DNA of 6,542 bases, from NCBI GenBank assembly GCA_045614925.1, contig JAZLDV010000113.1:1-6542 (forward strand), written 5' to 3'. Position numbers and translations under genes: made by a program. Under the pieces are notes generated by a model that had not been told where the DNA came from, made no database searches, and was given only the letters and a program-made list of their open reading frames with translations. The stretch is from JAZLDV01 sp045614925 (GTDB lineage: Bacteria; Bacillota_I; Bacilli_A; Erysipelotrichales; Coprobacillaceae). This document shows, one piece after another, positions 1-5,820 of the stretch (positions are counted from its first letter, which is position 1; each line of letters opens with the position of its first letter).

Positions 1-866
1 TTTATATTATGATTATCTATATACTGAACTAATTGATCATCTTTATTCTTTTTTAATAAATCATATAATATAAAATTATGATATTCATTTCTATTTTTAT
101 AATAGTTTAATTTTTCAATTACATCATTTCTATCATTTCGCTTATACAATACAAATAATTCATTTAAACAAAATGCTGAATTTATTACATTAAGTTTATT
201 TGATAATATATCAAGATAATGATCTATTTTTTCATCATCGCTATATTTTTCTAAACTTGTATATAACAAGTTTAAATAGATATAGTGTTTTCCCTCTATT
301 ACACCTTTTTTATAATAATCTAATAACTCATCTTGTAATTCAAAAAATCGATTTAATGCGTATAACTTATCTGATACTATTTCAATAAAACTATTATGAG
401 CATATTGACTACATTGAATATCATCTACTTCTTCCAATAGCTTTATTGTATTTAAAATCACCTGATCACTATGAGTATCATATTGATTAGTACGCTTATA
501 AATTTCTTGTCTCATTTTATTATCTGCCATATAAGCATAACTATTTTCATTTAATAATCGCTTATATAGTTCATTTAAATTCTCTTTATTTGATTGTTCT
601 TGTATCAAACCTTCTTCATGCAAATAAATGTATAAGGCTGCTTCATGTTTGCATTTATGATTATCTAAAGCATATGGACAATTACAAGACATATATTTAA
701 CTTTCTTATGTTCTTTATCTAATGTAATAGCGACACTATATTTATAAGTTCCTAATACATCTGCATAATATGTATCATTTTGTAACAGCACATTTTTCAC
801 TTTATTTTTTCTGTAATAACTTTTTCCTCTGCTATAAATAACAGGACCAAATAATCTTGCTTGCAT
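1..866 (-). CDS. SWIM zinc-finger family protein, N-terminal part (runs off the left edge)
   Basis: I translated the minus strand from the ATG at 866-864. It stays open for 288 codons to the window edge, so the C-terminus is missing. Residues 61-74 form a SWIM zinc finger, C-N-C followed by eight residues and C-K-H (C61, C63, C72, H74), preceded by a short segment with Y-rich, beta-type character (about 8-58). SWIM domains chelate zinc and are known to bind DNA or proteins. From about residue 85 the protein looks almost wholly helical, rich in Leu, Tyr, Asn and Lys, possibly with TPR-like helical repeats. The start is supported by AGGAGG six bases upstream. It is the last visible gene of the satD operon and probably translationally coupled to the gene before it. 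Bacterial SWIM proteins include SWIM-plus-helical proteins and SNF2-type helicases with an N-terminal SWIM. The helical middle favours the first, but the missing end prevents a decision. Confidence 0.88.
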   Translation of the reverse strand, partial: MQARLFGPVIYSRGKSYYRKNKVKNVLLQNDTYYADVLGTYKYSVAITLDKEHKKVKYMSCNCPYALDNHKCKHEAALYIYLHEEGLIQEQSNKENLNELYKRLLNENSYAYMADNKMRQEIYKRTNQYDTHSDQVILNTIKLLEEVDDIQCSQYAHNSFIEIVSDKLYALNRFFELQDELLDYYKKGVIEGKHYIYLNLLYTSLEKYSDDEKIDHYLDILSNKLNVINSAFCLNELFVLYKRNDRNDVIEKLNYYKNRNEYHNFILYDLLKKNKDDQLVQYIDNHNI

Positions 867-872
867 ATATGC

Positions 873-878
873 CCTCCT
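873..878 (-). promoter_or_regulatory. Ribosome binding site of the SWIM gene, overlapping the upstream stop codon
   Basis: On the minus strand AGGAGG ends six bases before the ATG at 866. Its first two bases are the last two of the TAG stop (879-877) of the DUF3307 gene. Ribosomes ending the upstream gene therefore sit on this site, which suggests translational coupling. It also decides the SWIM start. Confidence 0.8.
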
Positions 879-1590
879 AAATAATTGATACAATAAGTAC
901 ACTAATTGTACTCAACAATGTTCCTAATAAATAATATTCAGCAAATTCCTGACTTTCTGATATTTTATTATATCTGGCTATAGATTTAGCTGTTAAGACT
1001 AAACCTACAGAAGAATACTGATTGATTATAATAAAGAATAACATAATAATTCTTTCTATTGTCCCTATAAGTCGCCCAGTATTCATTGTTTCATCTTCCT
1101 TTTGCACAGGCTTATACGATTTCATCATAGCCATTATAAATATATTTATCGGTTTATGGACTAATAATAGTTTTAATATGATTGATAATGATATCCCCAT
1201 TGTCTCCATAATATAAGTTATAACCTCATTATATCCTATATCACATCCTACTATTTGAAAACCTAGAACAAATAATATCATTAGATGAATAACCTGATCT
1301 AAAACAAAAATATTTATTTTAGATTTATTATGATTAAATCTTCTTTTCACATAATATTTTAAACTATCTACTAAATAATGAGATATAGCATAAATAAACA
1401 TATAACAAAATGAAATACCAGGTAAAAATATCATCATACCTATTATTCCAACAAGTGCATAAATAACACTATGTACTATGACATAATTATAATTCTGTTC
1501 TTTTTTTACTGCCATTTTTTCACTTTGAAAATAGAAATCTCCTAATACATGTACTAACAATAATACAGTTATAATCTCTCTATAACTCAT
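877..1590 (-). CDS. DUF3307 family polytopic membrane protein
   Basis: This 237-residue protein has about six or seven hydrophobic segments (roughly 4-20, 37-58, 60-80, 95-112, 131-145, 180-200 and 218-236), so it is an integral membrane protein. I recognise the DUF3307 pattern: an N-terminal HVLGDFYFQ (H14, D18, Q22), a later HYLVD (H71, D75), DQVIH (D98, H102), a loop with TGRLIGTIER (171-180), and a C-terminal segment resembling LTAKSIARYN (199-208) and EYYLLGTLLS (218-227). The family has no established function. Its ATG lies inside the 3' end of satD (11-bp overlap) and is preceded by GAGGTG at a seven-base spacing. DUF3307 genes are commonly found beside satD genes, which supports the call and suggests a joint role. 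The His/Asp pairs within membrane helices suggest metal binding and perhaps hydrolase activity; that is inference only. Confidence 0.85.
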   Translation of the reverse strand: MSYREIITVLLLVHVLGDFYFQSEKMAVKKEQNYNYVIVHSVIYALVGIIGMMIFLPGISFCYMFIYAISHYLVDSLKYYVKRRFNHNKSKINIFVLDQVIHLMILFVLGFQIVGCDIGYNEVITYIMETMGISLSIILKLLLVHKPINIFIMAMMKSYKPVQKEDETMNTGRLIGTIERIIMLFFIIINQYSSVGLVLTAKSIARYNKISESQEFAEYYLLGTLLSTISVLIVSII

Positions 1591-2242
1591 TATTTATCAC
1601 CTCACTTAACAACATGTTAACACACTCATATGCCTCTTTATAAGCATAAAAATGTGTCTTATTTAAAATTTGTCCTATATTAGACTGTGTGACAGAAAAA
1701 TACTGTGCACATTGTGTTTGTGTGGCATGATGATGAATCATATAATTGATTATTGCTTTTTGTCTATCTGTCCATTGTGATTCAATGTTATACATTAGAC
1801 TAAATATTGAATTTAATAAATATTCGTAAGACTGATTTTTAGAATCAATCGCAATCTTAATATCACTTTGTCCTTTTTCTTTCTTTTTCTCATTGAATTT
1901 TAATTCATCTATACATTCTCTTGCCTTATAATATGCAGGTCCATCTGCACCTATAGATATAAGTGGATTTATGTCTGTTGTTATGGCTCCTATTCCTATT
2001 GCAAATCTAATACTCACTGATGCTTCATTTTTTATAAAATAAATAATATCCATCACATTCTTTCCACATTTTAACAACCCCTGAAATTCATCTCCTAAAG
2101 TAATTGTAAAAGCAGACGCAATAGTGTCTTTATATCTATCATTTATTTCATCTAATATTCTTTTTATATGTTCCTGAAGTTCTTTTCTCTCTTTTATCTT
2201 CTTAGAATTTTTTATATCTCCTATTATCGCTATATAACACAT
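1580..2242 (-). CDS. SatD family protein with C-terminal helix-turn-helix
   Basis: This 220-residue soluble protein is named after satD of the streptococcal sat (secretion and acid tolerance) locus; its biochemical role is not established. Visible motifs are an N-terminal beta strand ending in IGD (D9), GDEFQG (50-55), a strand with RFAIGIGAITT (79-89), and GADGPAYYKAREC (98-110). The order of an Asp after strand 1, a GDEF-like turn, a GxG strand and an A-R helix recalls class III cyclase and GGDEF palm domains; I infer this similarity and have not aligned it. Residues 156-200 resemble a sigma-factor-like helix-turn-helix (WTDRQ, then TQTQCAQYFSVTQSNIGQIL). The ATG follows AAGGAG at nine bases. 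This is the first gene of the operon, and its end overlaps the DUF3307 start by 11 bp. Confidence 0.87.
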   Translation of the reverse strand: MCYIAIIGDIKNSKKIKERKELQEHIKRILDEINDRYKDTIASAFTITLGDEFQGLLKCGKNVMDIIYFIKNEASVSIRFAIGIGAITTDINPLISIGADGPAYYKARECIDELKFNEKKKEKGQSDIKIAIDSKNQSYEYLLNSIFSLMYNIESQWTDRQKAIINYMIHHHATQTQCAQYFSVTQSNIGQILNKTHFYAYKEAYECVNMLLSEVINNEL

Positions 2243-2263
2243 AATTTCACTCTCCTTATCCTT

Positions 2264-2292
2264 AGTATATGATAAACTTCACTTATATTCAA
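2264..2292 (-). promoter_or_regulatory. Sigma-A-type promoter of the satD operon
   Basis: On the minus strand TTGAAT (2292-2287) is followed by a 17-base spacer and TATACT (2269-2264). The boxes match the consensus at four and five of six positions. The expected transcription start is near 2257, giving a leader of only about 15 bases with the AAGGAG ribosome site at its very 5' end. Confidence 0.65.
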
Positions 2293-2297
2293 TAATC

Positions 2298-2344
2298 ATT
2301 AGTTAAAACACTTATAATATTATATTATTAGTATTTTAACTAAT
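2298..2344. repeat. Long inverted repeat in the divergent intergenic region
   Basis: The arms 2298-2311 (ATTAGTTAAAACAC) and 2331-2344 (GTATTTTAACTAAT) are complementary over 14 positions with one mismatch, which becomes a G-U wobble on the minus strand. They enclose a 19-base spacer that itself contains the perfect 12-bp palindrome TATAATATTATA (2313-2324). The element begins six bases upstream of the satD -35 box and ends 35 bases before the glycosyltransferase -10 box. It could bind a dimeric regulator of both divergent genes. Neither predicted transcript includes it, and there is no T-tract, so a terminator is unlikely. Confidence 0.6.
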
Positions 2345-2378
2345 AATATAACATTTACCATACAATAATATTTTTTAG

Positions 2379-2387
2379 TGATATAAT
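2379..2387 (+). promoter_or_regulatory. Extended -10 promoter of the glycosyltransferase gene
   Basis: The sequence TGATATAAT is a perfect extended -10 element (TGnTATAAT). No good -35 box lies 16-18 bases upstream, which is tolerated for extended -10 promoters. The predicted transcription start is near 2394, only about 16 bases before the chosen ATG at 2410. Confidence 0.6.
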
Positions 2388-2396
2388 AATGATAAT

Positions 2397-2404
2397 AGAG
2401 GTGG
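2397..2404 (+). promoter_or_regulatory. Ribosome binding site that fixes the glycosyltransferase start at 2410
   Basis: AGAGGTGG lies with a suitable spacing (six bases after GAGGTG) before the ATG at 2410. The in-frame ATG at 2389 has no such site and lies upstream of the predicted transcription start. Confidence 0.7.
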
Positions 2405-2409
2405 TAAGA

Positions 2410-3534
2410 ATGAAAATACTTTTTATAAATCTTCCTTATTATGGTCATGTCGTTCCTACTATAGGGTTAGTACAAGAATTAATAAATAAAGGTTGTGATG
2501 TGACATACCTTATGCCTTATGATTGGGAGGATAAAATCAGTGTAAGTGGTGCAAAATTTTATGGATATAAAAATCATAAGCAGCTATCTGAACAGATAAA
2601 AAATGCTTATCATACTGCTAAAAATATAATCAATGATTACGATTTAATCATATACGAACAATTTTTCTTTTTAGGAAAACATCTTGGAGAAAAATATAAT
2701 AAACCTGTTGTAAGAATATTCAGTGCCCCTGCTACTAATAAAACAATTATGAATGAATATATTCAGTCAGGCCCTTTATCTATATTTAAATCTAAATGGA
2801 TTGCTAAAGCTTTTACTAAAGATATTACAAAAAATATTCATTTAATGTGTGATAATTGGTTAGATGAGATTATTTATAATCCTCCTAAGTTGAATTTAGT
2901 TTATGTTTTAAAAGAATTTCAGCCATATTTAGAAGAATTTGATGATAAACATTTTAAATTTTTAGGTCCTTCTTTATATAATCGACAATCTATTGCTTTT
3001 GAATTTATAAAAAAAGATAGACCTGTTATTTATATATCTTTAGGGACAATTATTAAAGGATCTTCTTCTTTTTTTAGATTATGTATAGAAGCATTTAAAG
3101 ATGAAAATATCGATGTGATTATATCAACTGGTTATAAATTTAATATTAAAAAACTAAAAAATATTCCTTCAAACTTCTATTTCTATAATGAAGTTCCTCA
3201 AACAGAAGTATTAAAAATTGCTGATGTTTTTGTGACACATGGAGGAATGAATAGTATTAATGAAGCACTTATATCTAAGACTCCTATGGTTGTGATTCCT
3301 TTTTCTTCAGATCAGCCAATTAATGCTAAAAATGTGCAAAAAGCAGGTGTAGGAATAAAACTTGATTACTCAACATTAAATTCACAATTACTAAAAAATA
3401 CTGTTTTATATGTAAAGGATAATAAAGAGATTCAAAATAATCTAGAATATATTTCTTCAGTTATATCAGATTCATATAGTAACAAAGGAGGTGCTGAGAT
3501 TATTATTGATTTTTACAACAATCATAATATTTAA
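2410..3534 (+). CDS. GT1 family UDP-glycosyltransferase (macrolide glycosyltransferase type)
   Basis: This 374-residue cytoplasmic GT-B enzyme is predicted to transfer a sugar from a UDP-sugar to a small acceptor. The N-terminal domain opens MKILFINLPYYGHVVPT, with H13 at the catalytic-base position of the GT1 family. The C-terminal domain has VIYISLGT (206-213), then ADVFVTHGGMNSINEAL (271-287), and PFSSDQPINAKNV (297-309), the nucleotide-sugar binding signature. The length is slightly under the roughly 390-400 usual for this group. An in-frame ATG exists 21 bases upstream, but the 2410 start fits the family N-terminus, the ribosome site and the promoter. E83 (YEQ) stands where relatives often have an Asp after a DLI strand. 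The acceptor cannot be told: related enzymes glycosylate macrolides, flavonoids or lipids. I see no terminator after it, so readthrough into glgB is possible. Confidence 0.88.
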   Translation: MKILFINLPYYGHVVPTIGLVQELINKGCDVTYLMPYDWEDKISVSGAKFYGYKNHKQLSEQIKNAYHTAKNIINDYDLIIYEQFFFLGKHLGEKYNKPVVRIFSAPATNKTIMNEYIQSGPLSIFKSKWIAKAFTKDITKNIHLMCDNWLDEIIYNPPKLNLVYVLKEFQPYLEEFDDKHFKFLGPSLYNRQSIAFEFIKKDRPVIYISLGTIIKGSSSFFRLCIEAFKDENIDVIISTGYKFNIKKLKNIPSNFYFYNEVPQTEVLKIADVFVTHGGMNSINEALISKTPMVVIPFSSDQPINAKNVQKAGVGIKLDYSTLNSQLLKNTVLYVKDNKEIQNNLEYISSVISDSYSNKGGAEIIIDFYNNHNI

Positions 3535-3657
3535 AAAAAATATTAATCCATATAAAATAATTATGAATTATATTTAAAAAATGGTAATATAAAAGTAACA
3601 GAAATAATTGAATCTTTTGGTTTAATTATAAATTTTATAAGAAAGTGAGAATTAAAT
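3535..3657 (+). promoter_or_regulatory. Intergenic gap before glgB with a weak promoter candidate and a small palindrome
   Basis: This very AT-rich stretch holds no gene. TGGTAATAT (3582-3590) resembles an extended -10 element but has only a poor -35 match upstream. TTATAAATTTTATAA (3626-3640) is a perfect palindrome with a one-base centre, 17 bases before the glgB start; such sequences arise easily by chance at this base composition. AGTGAG (3644-3649), eight bases before the ATG, is a modest ribosome site. No convincing terminator hairpin follows the glycosyltransferase gene. Confidence 0.35.
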
Positions 3658-5664
3658 ATGTATCGACTAATTGAATTAAACCCACAATTACATGATTTTA
3701 TAGGTGATATTGATTTACGTATGCACCTTTATAACGCTACAAAAAAACGATTACTTAAAGACAATCAGACTTTAAAAGATTTTGCTAATGCACATGAATA
3801 TTATGGTTTTCATCATGTAGAGGGTGGATGGTATTATCGTGAATGGGCTCCATCTGCTCATCAATTATACTTAGAAGGTGAATTTAATGACTGGAATAAA
3901 ACATCTCATCCATTAAAACGAATTGATAGTGAAAACTGGGAAATATACCTAGAAGGTGATGATGCTTTATGGGATGGATGTAAAGTAAAAACAGTTGTAG
4001 ATGCTAATATGACACGTACTGAACATCTTCCTTTATATTGTCGTCGTGCTGTACAAAACAAAAATGATCATTCTTTTGAAGCAGAAGTAGTTGATAATAG
4101 AAAAGTTTTTGAATGGACAGATGCCAACTTCGTTGGAGAAGATAAATTATATATTTACGAAGCACATGTTGGTATGGCTCAAGAAGAAGGTCGAGTTGGG
4201 ACTTATCGTGAATTTGCTGACATTACTTTAGAACATATTAAAGAAGCTGGTTACAATACAATTCAGCTTATGGCTATTATGGAACATCCTTACTATGGTT
4301 CTTTTGGATATCAGGTAAGTAATTTCTATGCTGCATCTTCTTGGTTTGGAAAACCTGAAGATTTAAAATATTTAGTTAATAAAGCACATGAAATGGGTAT
4401 TCGTGTTTTATTAGATTTAGTTCATTCTCATGCAGTTAAAAATACTTCTGAAGGTATTAATATGTTTGATGGAACTGTATGGCAATTCTTCCATGAAGGT
4501 GAAAAAGGAGAACATCCTGCATGGGGAACTAAATGCTTTGATTATGGAAAAACAGGTGTACTTCATTTCTTATTAAGTAACTTAAAATTCTGGATGAATG
4601 AATATCATTTTGATGGATTCCGTTTTGATGGTATCACATCAATGTTATATCATGATCATGGATTAGGAACTGATTTTAATGATAATAGCAAATATTTCTC
4701 TTTCAATACTCATACTGAAGCAATTACTTATCTTCAATTAGCAAATGAGTTAATTCGAGAAATTAATCCTAATGCTATTACAATTGCTGAAGATATGTCT
4801 GGAATGCCAGGTATGGCATTACCTATTGAAGACGGTGGTATTGGTTTTGACTATCGTTTAGGTATGGGATTACCTGATATGTGGATTAAAGCAGTTAAAG
4901 TTCCTGATACAGATTGGGATATCAACAAAATGTGGGGAGATATGTGTCTACGTCGTCCTGGCGAAAATACAATCGCTTATGTAGAATCTCATGACCAAGC
5001 TTTAGTTGGTGATAAGACTATGATTTTCCGTCTAGCAGATGCTGGAATGTATACAGATATGGATAAAGCAACGCACAATGTTAATATTGATAGAGCTATT
5101 GCTTTACATAAAATGATTCGTTTATTTACTTTAGCAGGTGCTGGGGAAGGTTACTTGAATTTCATGGGTAATGAATTTGGTCATCCTGAATGGATTGACT
5201 TCCCTCGTGAAGGAAATGGATGGAGTTTCCATTATTGTCGTCGTCAATGGAGTCTTAAAAACAATGGATTCTTAAAATATGAATGGTTGAATGAATTTGA
5301 TAAAGATATGGTTTCTGTAACTAAAGAAAATGGAATGTTCAATCAACGAATGGCAGATATGATGTTAATGAAAGAACCAGAACAAACTTGTGCTTTCTAT
5401 CGTGGATCATTGTTGTTTGTATTTAACTTCCATCCTACACAAAGTTTAGAAAATGTATTAATTCCTGTTCATCAGCCAGGAGAATATACTGTTGTATTAT
5501 CTTCTGATGATGCTAAATATGGTGGATTTGAAAATGTTAAAAAACAAACATATTCTTCAAAAATGTTTGATGGAAAACATTATATAGAATTATATATTCC
5601 TGCTCGTACTTGCTTTGTACTAAAGGAAAAAGTGATTCTTCCAAAAAAAGAAAAAACAAAATAA
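3658..5664 (+). CDS. glgB: 1,4-alpha-glucan branching enzyme, eukaryote-like (GBE1 type, probable GH13_8)
   Basis: This 668-residue enzyme cuts alpha-1,4-glucan chains and rejoins them as alpha-1,6 branches in glycogen synthesis. Domains in order are an N-terminal segment, a CBM48-like beta domain (about 50-140, with WYYREWAPSA and GEFNDWN), the GH13 (beta/alpha)8 barrel (about 160-560) and a C-terminal beta domain (about 575-657). Catalytic regions are complete: LLDLVHSH (251-258), GFRFDG with nucleophile D324, IAED with acid/base E378, and SHD with D446. Segments such as LMAIMEHPYYGSFGYQ, GFRFDGITSMLYH and ESHDQALVGDK match what I know of animal and fungal GBE1 closely, unlike the classical bacterial GlgB (GH13_9). 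Of its 26 arginine codons 24 are CGT or CGA, whereas the flanking plus-strand genes mostly use AGA, which suggests strong expression or a different history. No glgA, glgC, glgD or glgP is in view. Function confident; subfamily from memory of the family. Confidence 0.96.
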   Translation: MYRLIELNPQLHDFIGDIDLRMHLYNATKKRLLKDNQTLKDFANAHEYYGFHHVEGGWYYREWAPSAHQLYLEGEFNDWNKTSHPLKRIDSENWEIYLEGDDALWDGCKVKTVVDANMTRTEHLPLYCRRAVQNKNDHSFEAEVVDNRKVFEWTDANFVGEDKLYIYEAHVGMAQEEGRVGTYREFADITLEHIKEAGYNTIQLMAIMEHPYYGSFGYQVSNFYAASSWFGKPEDLKYLVNKAHEMGIRVLLDLVHSHAVKNTSEGINMFDGTVWQFFHEGEKGEHPAWGTKCFDYGKTGVLHFLLSNLKFWMNEYHFDGFRFDGITSMLYHDHGLGTDFNDNSKYFSFNTHTEAITYLQLANELIREINPNAITIAEDMSGMPGMALPIEDGGIGFDYRLGMGLPDMWIKAVKVPDTDWDINKMWGDMCLRRPGENTIAYVESHDQALVGDKTMIFRLADAGMYTDMDKATHNVNIDRAIALHKMIRLFTLAGAGEGYLNFMGNEFGHPEWIDFPREGNGWSFHYCRRQWSLKNNGFLKYEWLNEFDKDMVSVTKENGMFNQRMADMMLMKEPEQTCAFYRGSLLFVFNFHPTQSLENVLIPVHQPGEYTVVLSSDDAKYGGFENVKKQTYSSKMFDGKHYIELYIPARTCFVLKEKVILPKKEKTK

Positions 5665-5666
5665 AG

Positions 5667-5695
5667 ATATGGGGTGATTAGCCCCATATTTTTTT
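5667..5695 (+). terminator. Intrinsic terminator of glgB
   Basis: The arms ATATGGGG (5667-5674) and CCCCATAT (5682-5689) form a perfect 8-bp stem with a seven-base loop, followed by six T. It begins two bases after the glgB stop codon and isolates glgB from the acetyltransferase gene. Confidence 0.92.
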
Positions 5696-5740
5696 ATTTA
5701 TATATTTTAAAAAATCATACAAAAATATAAAACCATATAA

Positions 5741-5760
5741 TTGATTAACTAGTTTTGCAA
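5741..5760. repeat. Interrupted palindrome over the -35 box, possible operator
   Basis: The 20 bases read TTG-ATT-AACTAGTT-TTG-CAA. The outer TTG/CAA and the central eight bases are symmetric, with two unmatched triplets between them. The right end coincides with the predicted -35 box (5755-5760) of the acetyltransferase gene, where a bound repressor would block RNA polymerase. The AT-rich background makes chance a real alternative. Confidence 0.4.
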
Positions 5761-5782
5761 TATTTCAATAACTGTGTATAAT
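5755..5782 (+). promoter_or_regulatory. Promoter of the CatA-like acetyltransferase gene
   Basis: TTGCAA (5755-5760), a 16-base spacer and a perfect TATAAT (5777-5782) form a sigma-A-type promoter. The expected transcription start is near 5789, giving a leader of about 32 bases. The leader carries AGGAGGT (5807-5813) seven bases before the ATG, the strongest ribosome site in the window. Confidence 0.72.
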
Positions 5783-5820
5783 ATAAATCATACATTTAAA
5801 ATTTTCAGGAGGTAAAATAA

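Noticed and set aside
200..388. Small plus-strand open frame of 62 codons
   Set aside because: It lies antisense inside the SWIM gene, has no ribosome site and encodes low-complexity hydrophobic residues; it is a shadow of the real frame.
1022..1216. Small plus-strand open frame of 64 codons, Ile-rich
   Set aside because: It lies antisense inside the DUF3307 membrane gene, and its hydrophobic composition is the expected mirror of AT-rich membrane codons. No ribosome site.
3561..3580. AT-only hairpin (ATAATT/AATTAT) as a terminator of the glycosyltransferase gene
   Set aside because: The stem has no G-C pair and no real T-tract follows; it would not be stable.
3608..3641. TTGAAT at 3608 with TATAAA or TATAAG as a glgB promoter
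   Set aside because: The spacers would be 13 or 22 bases, outside the usable 16-18 range.
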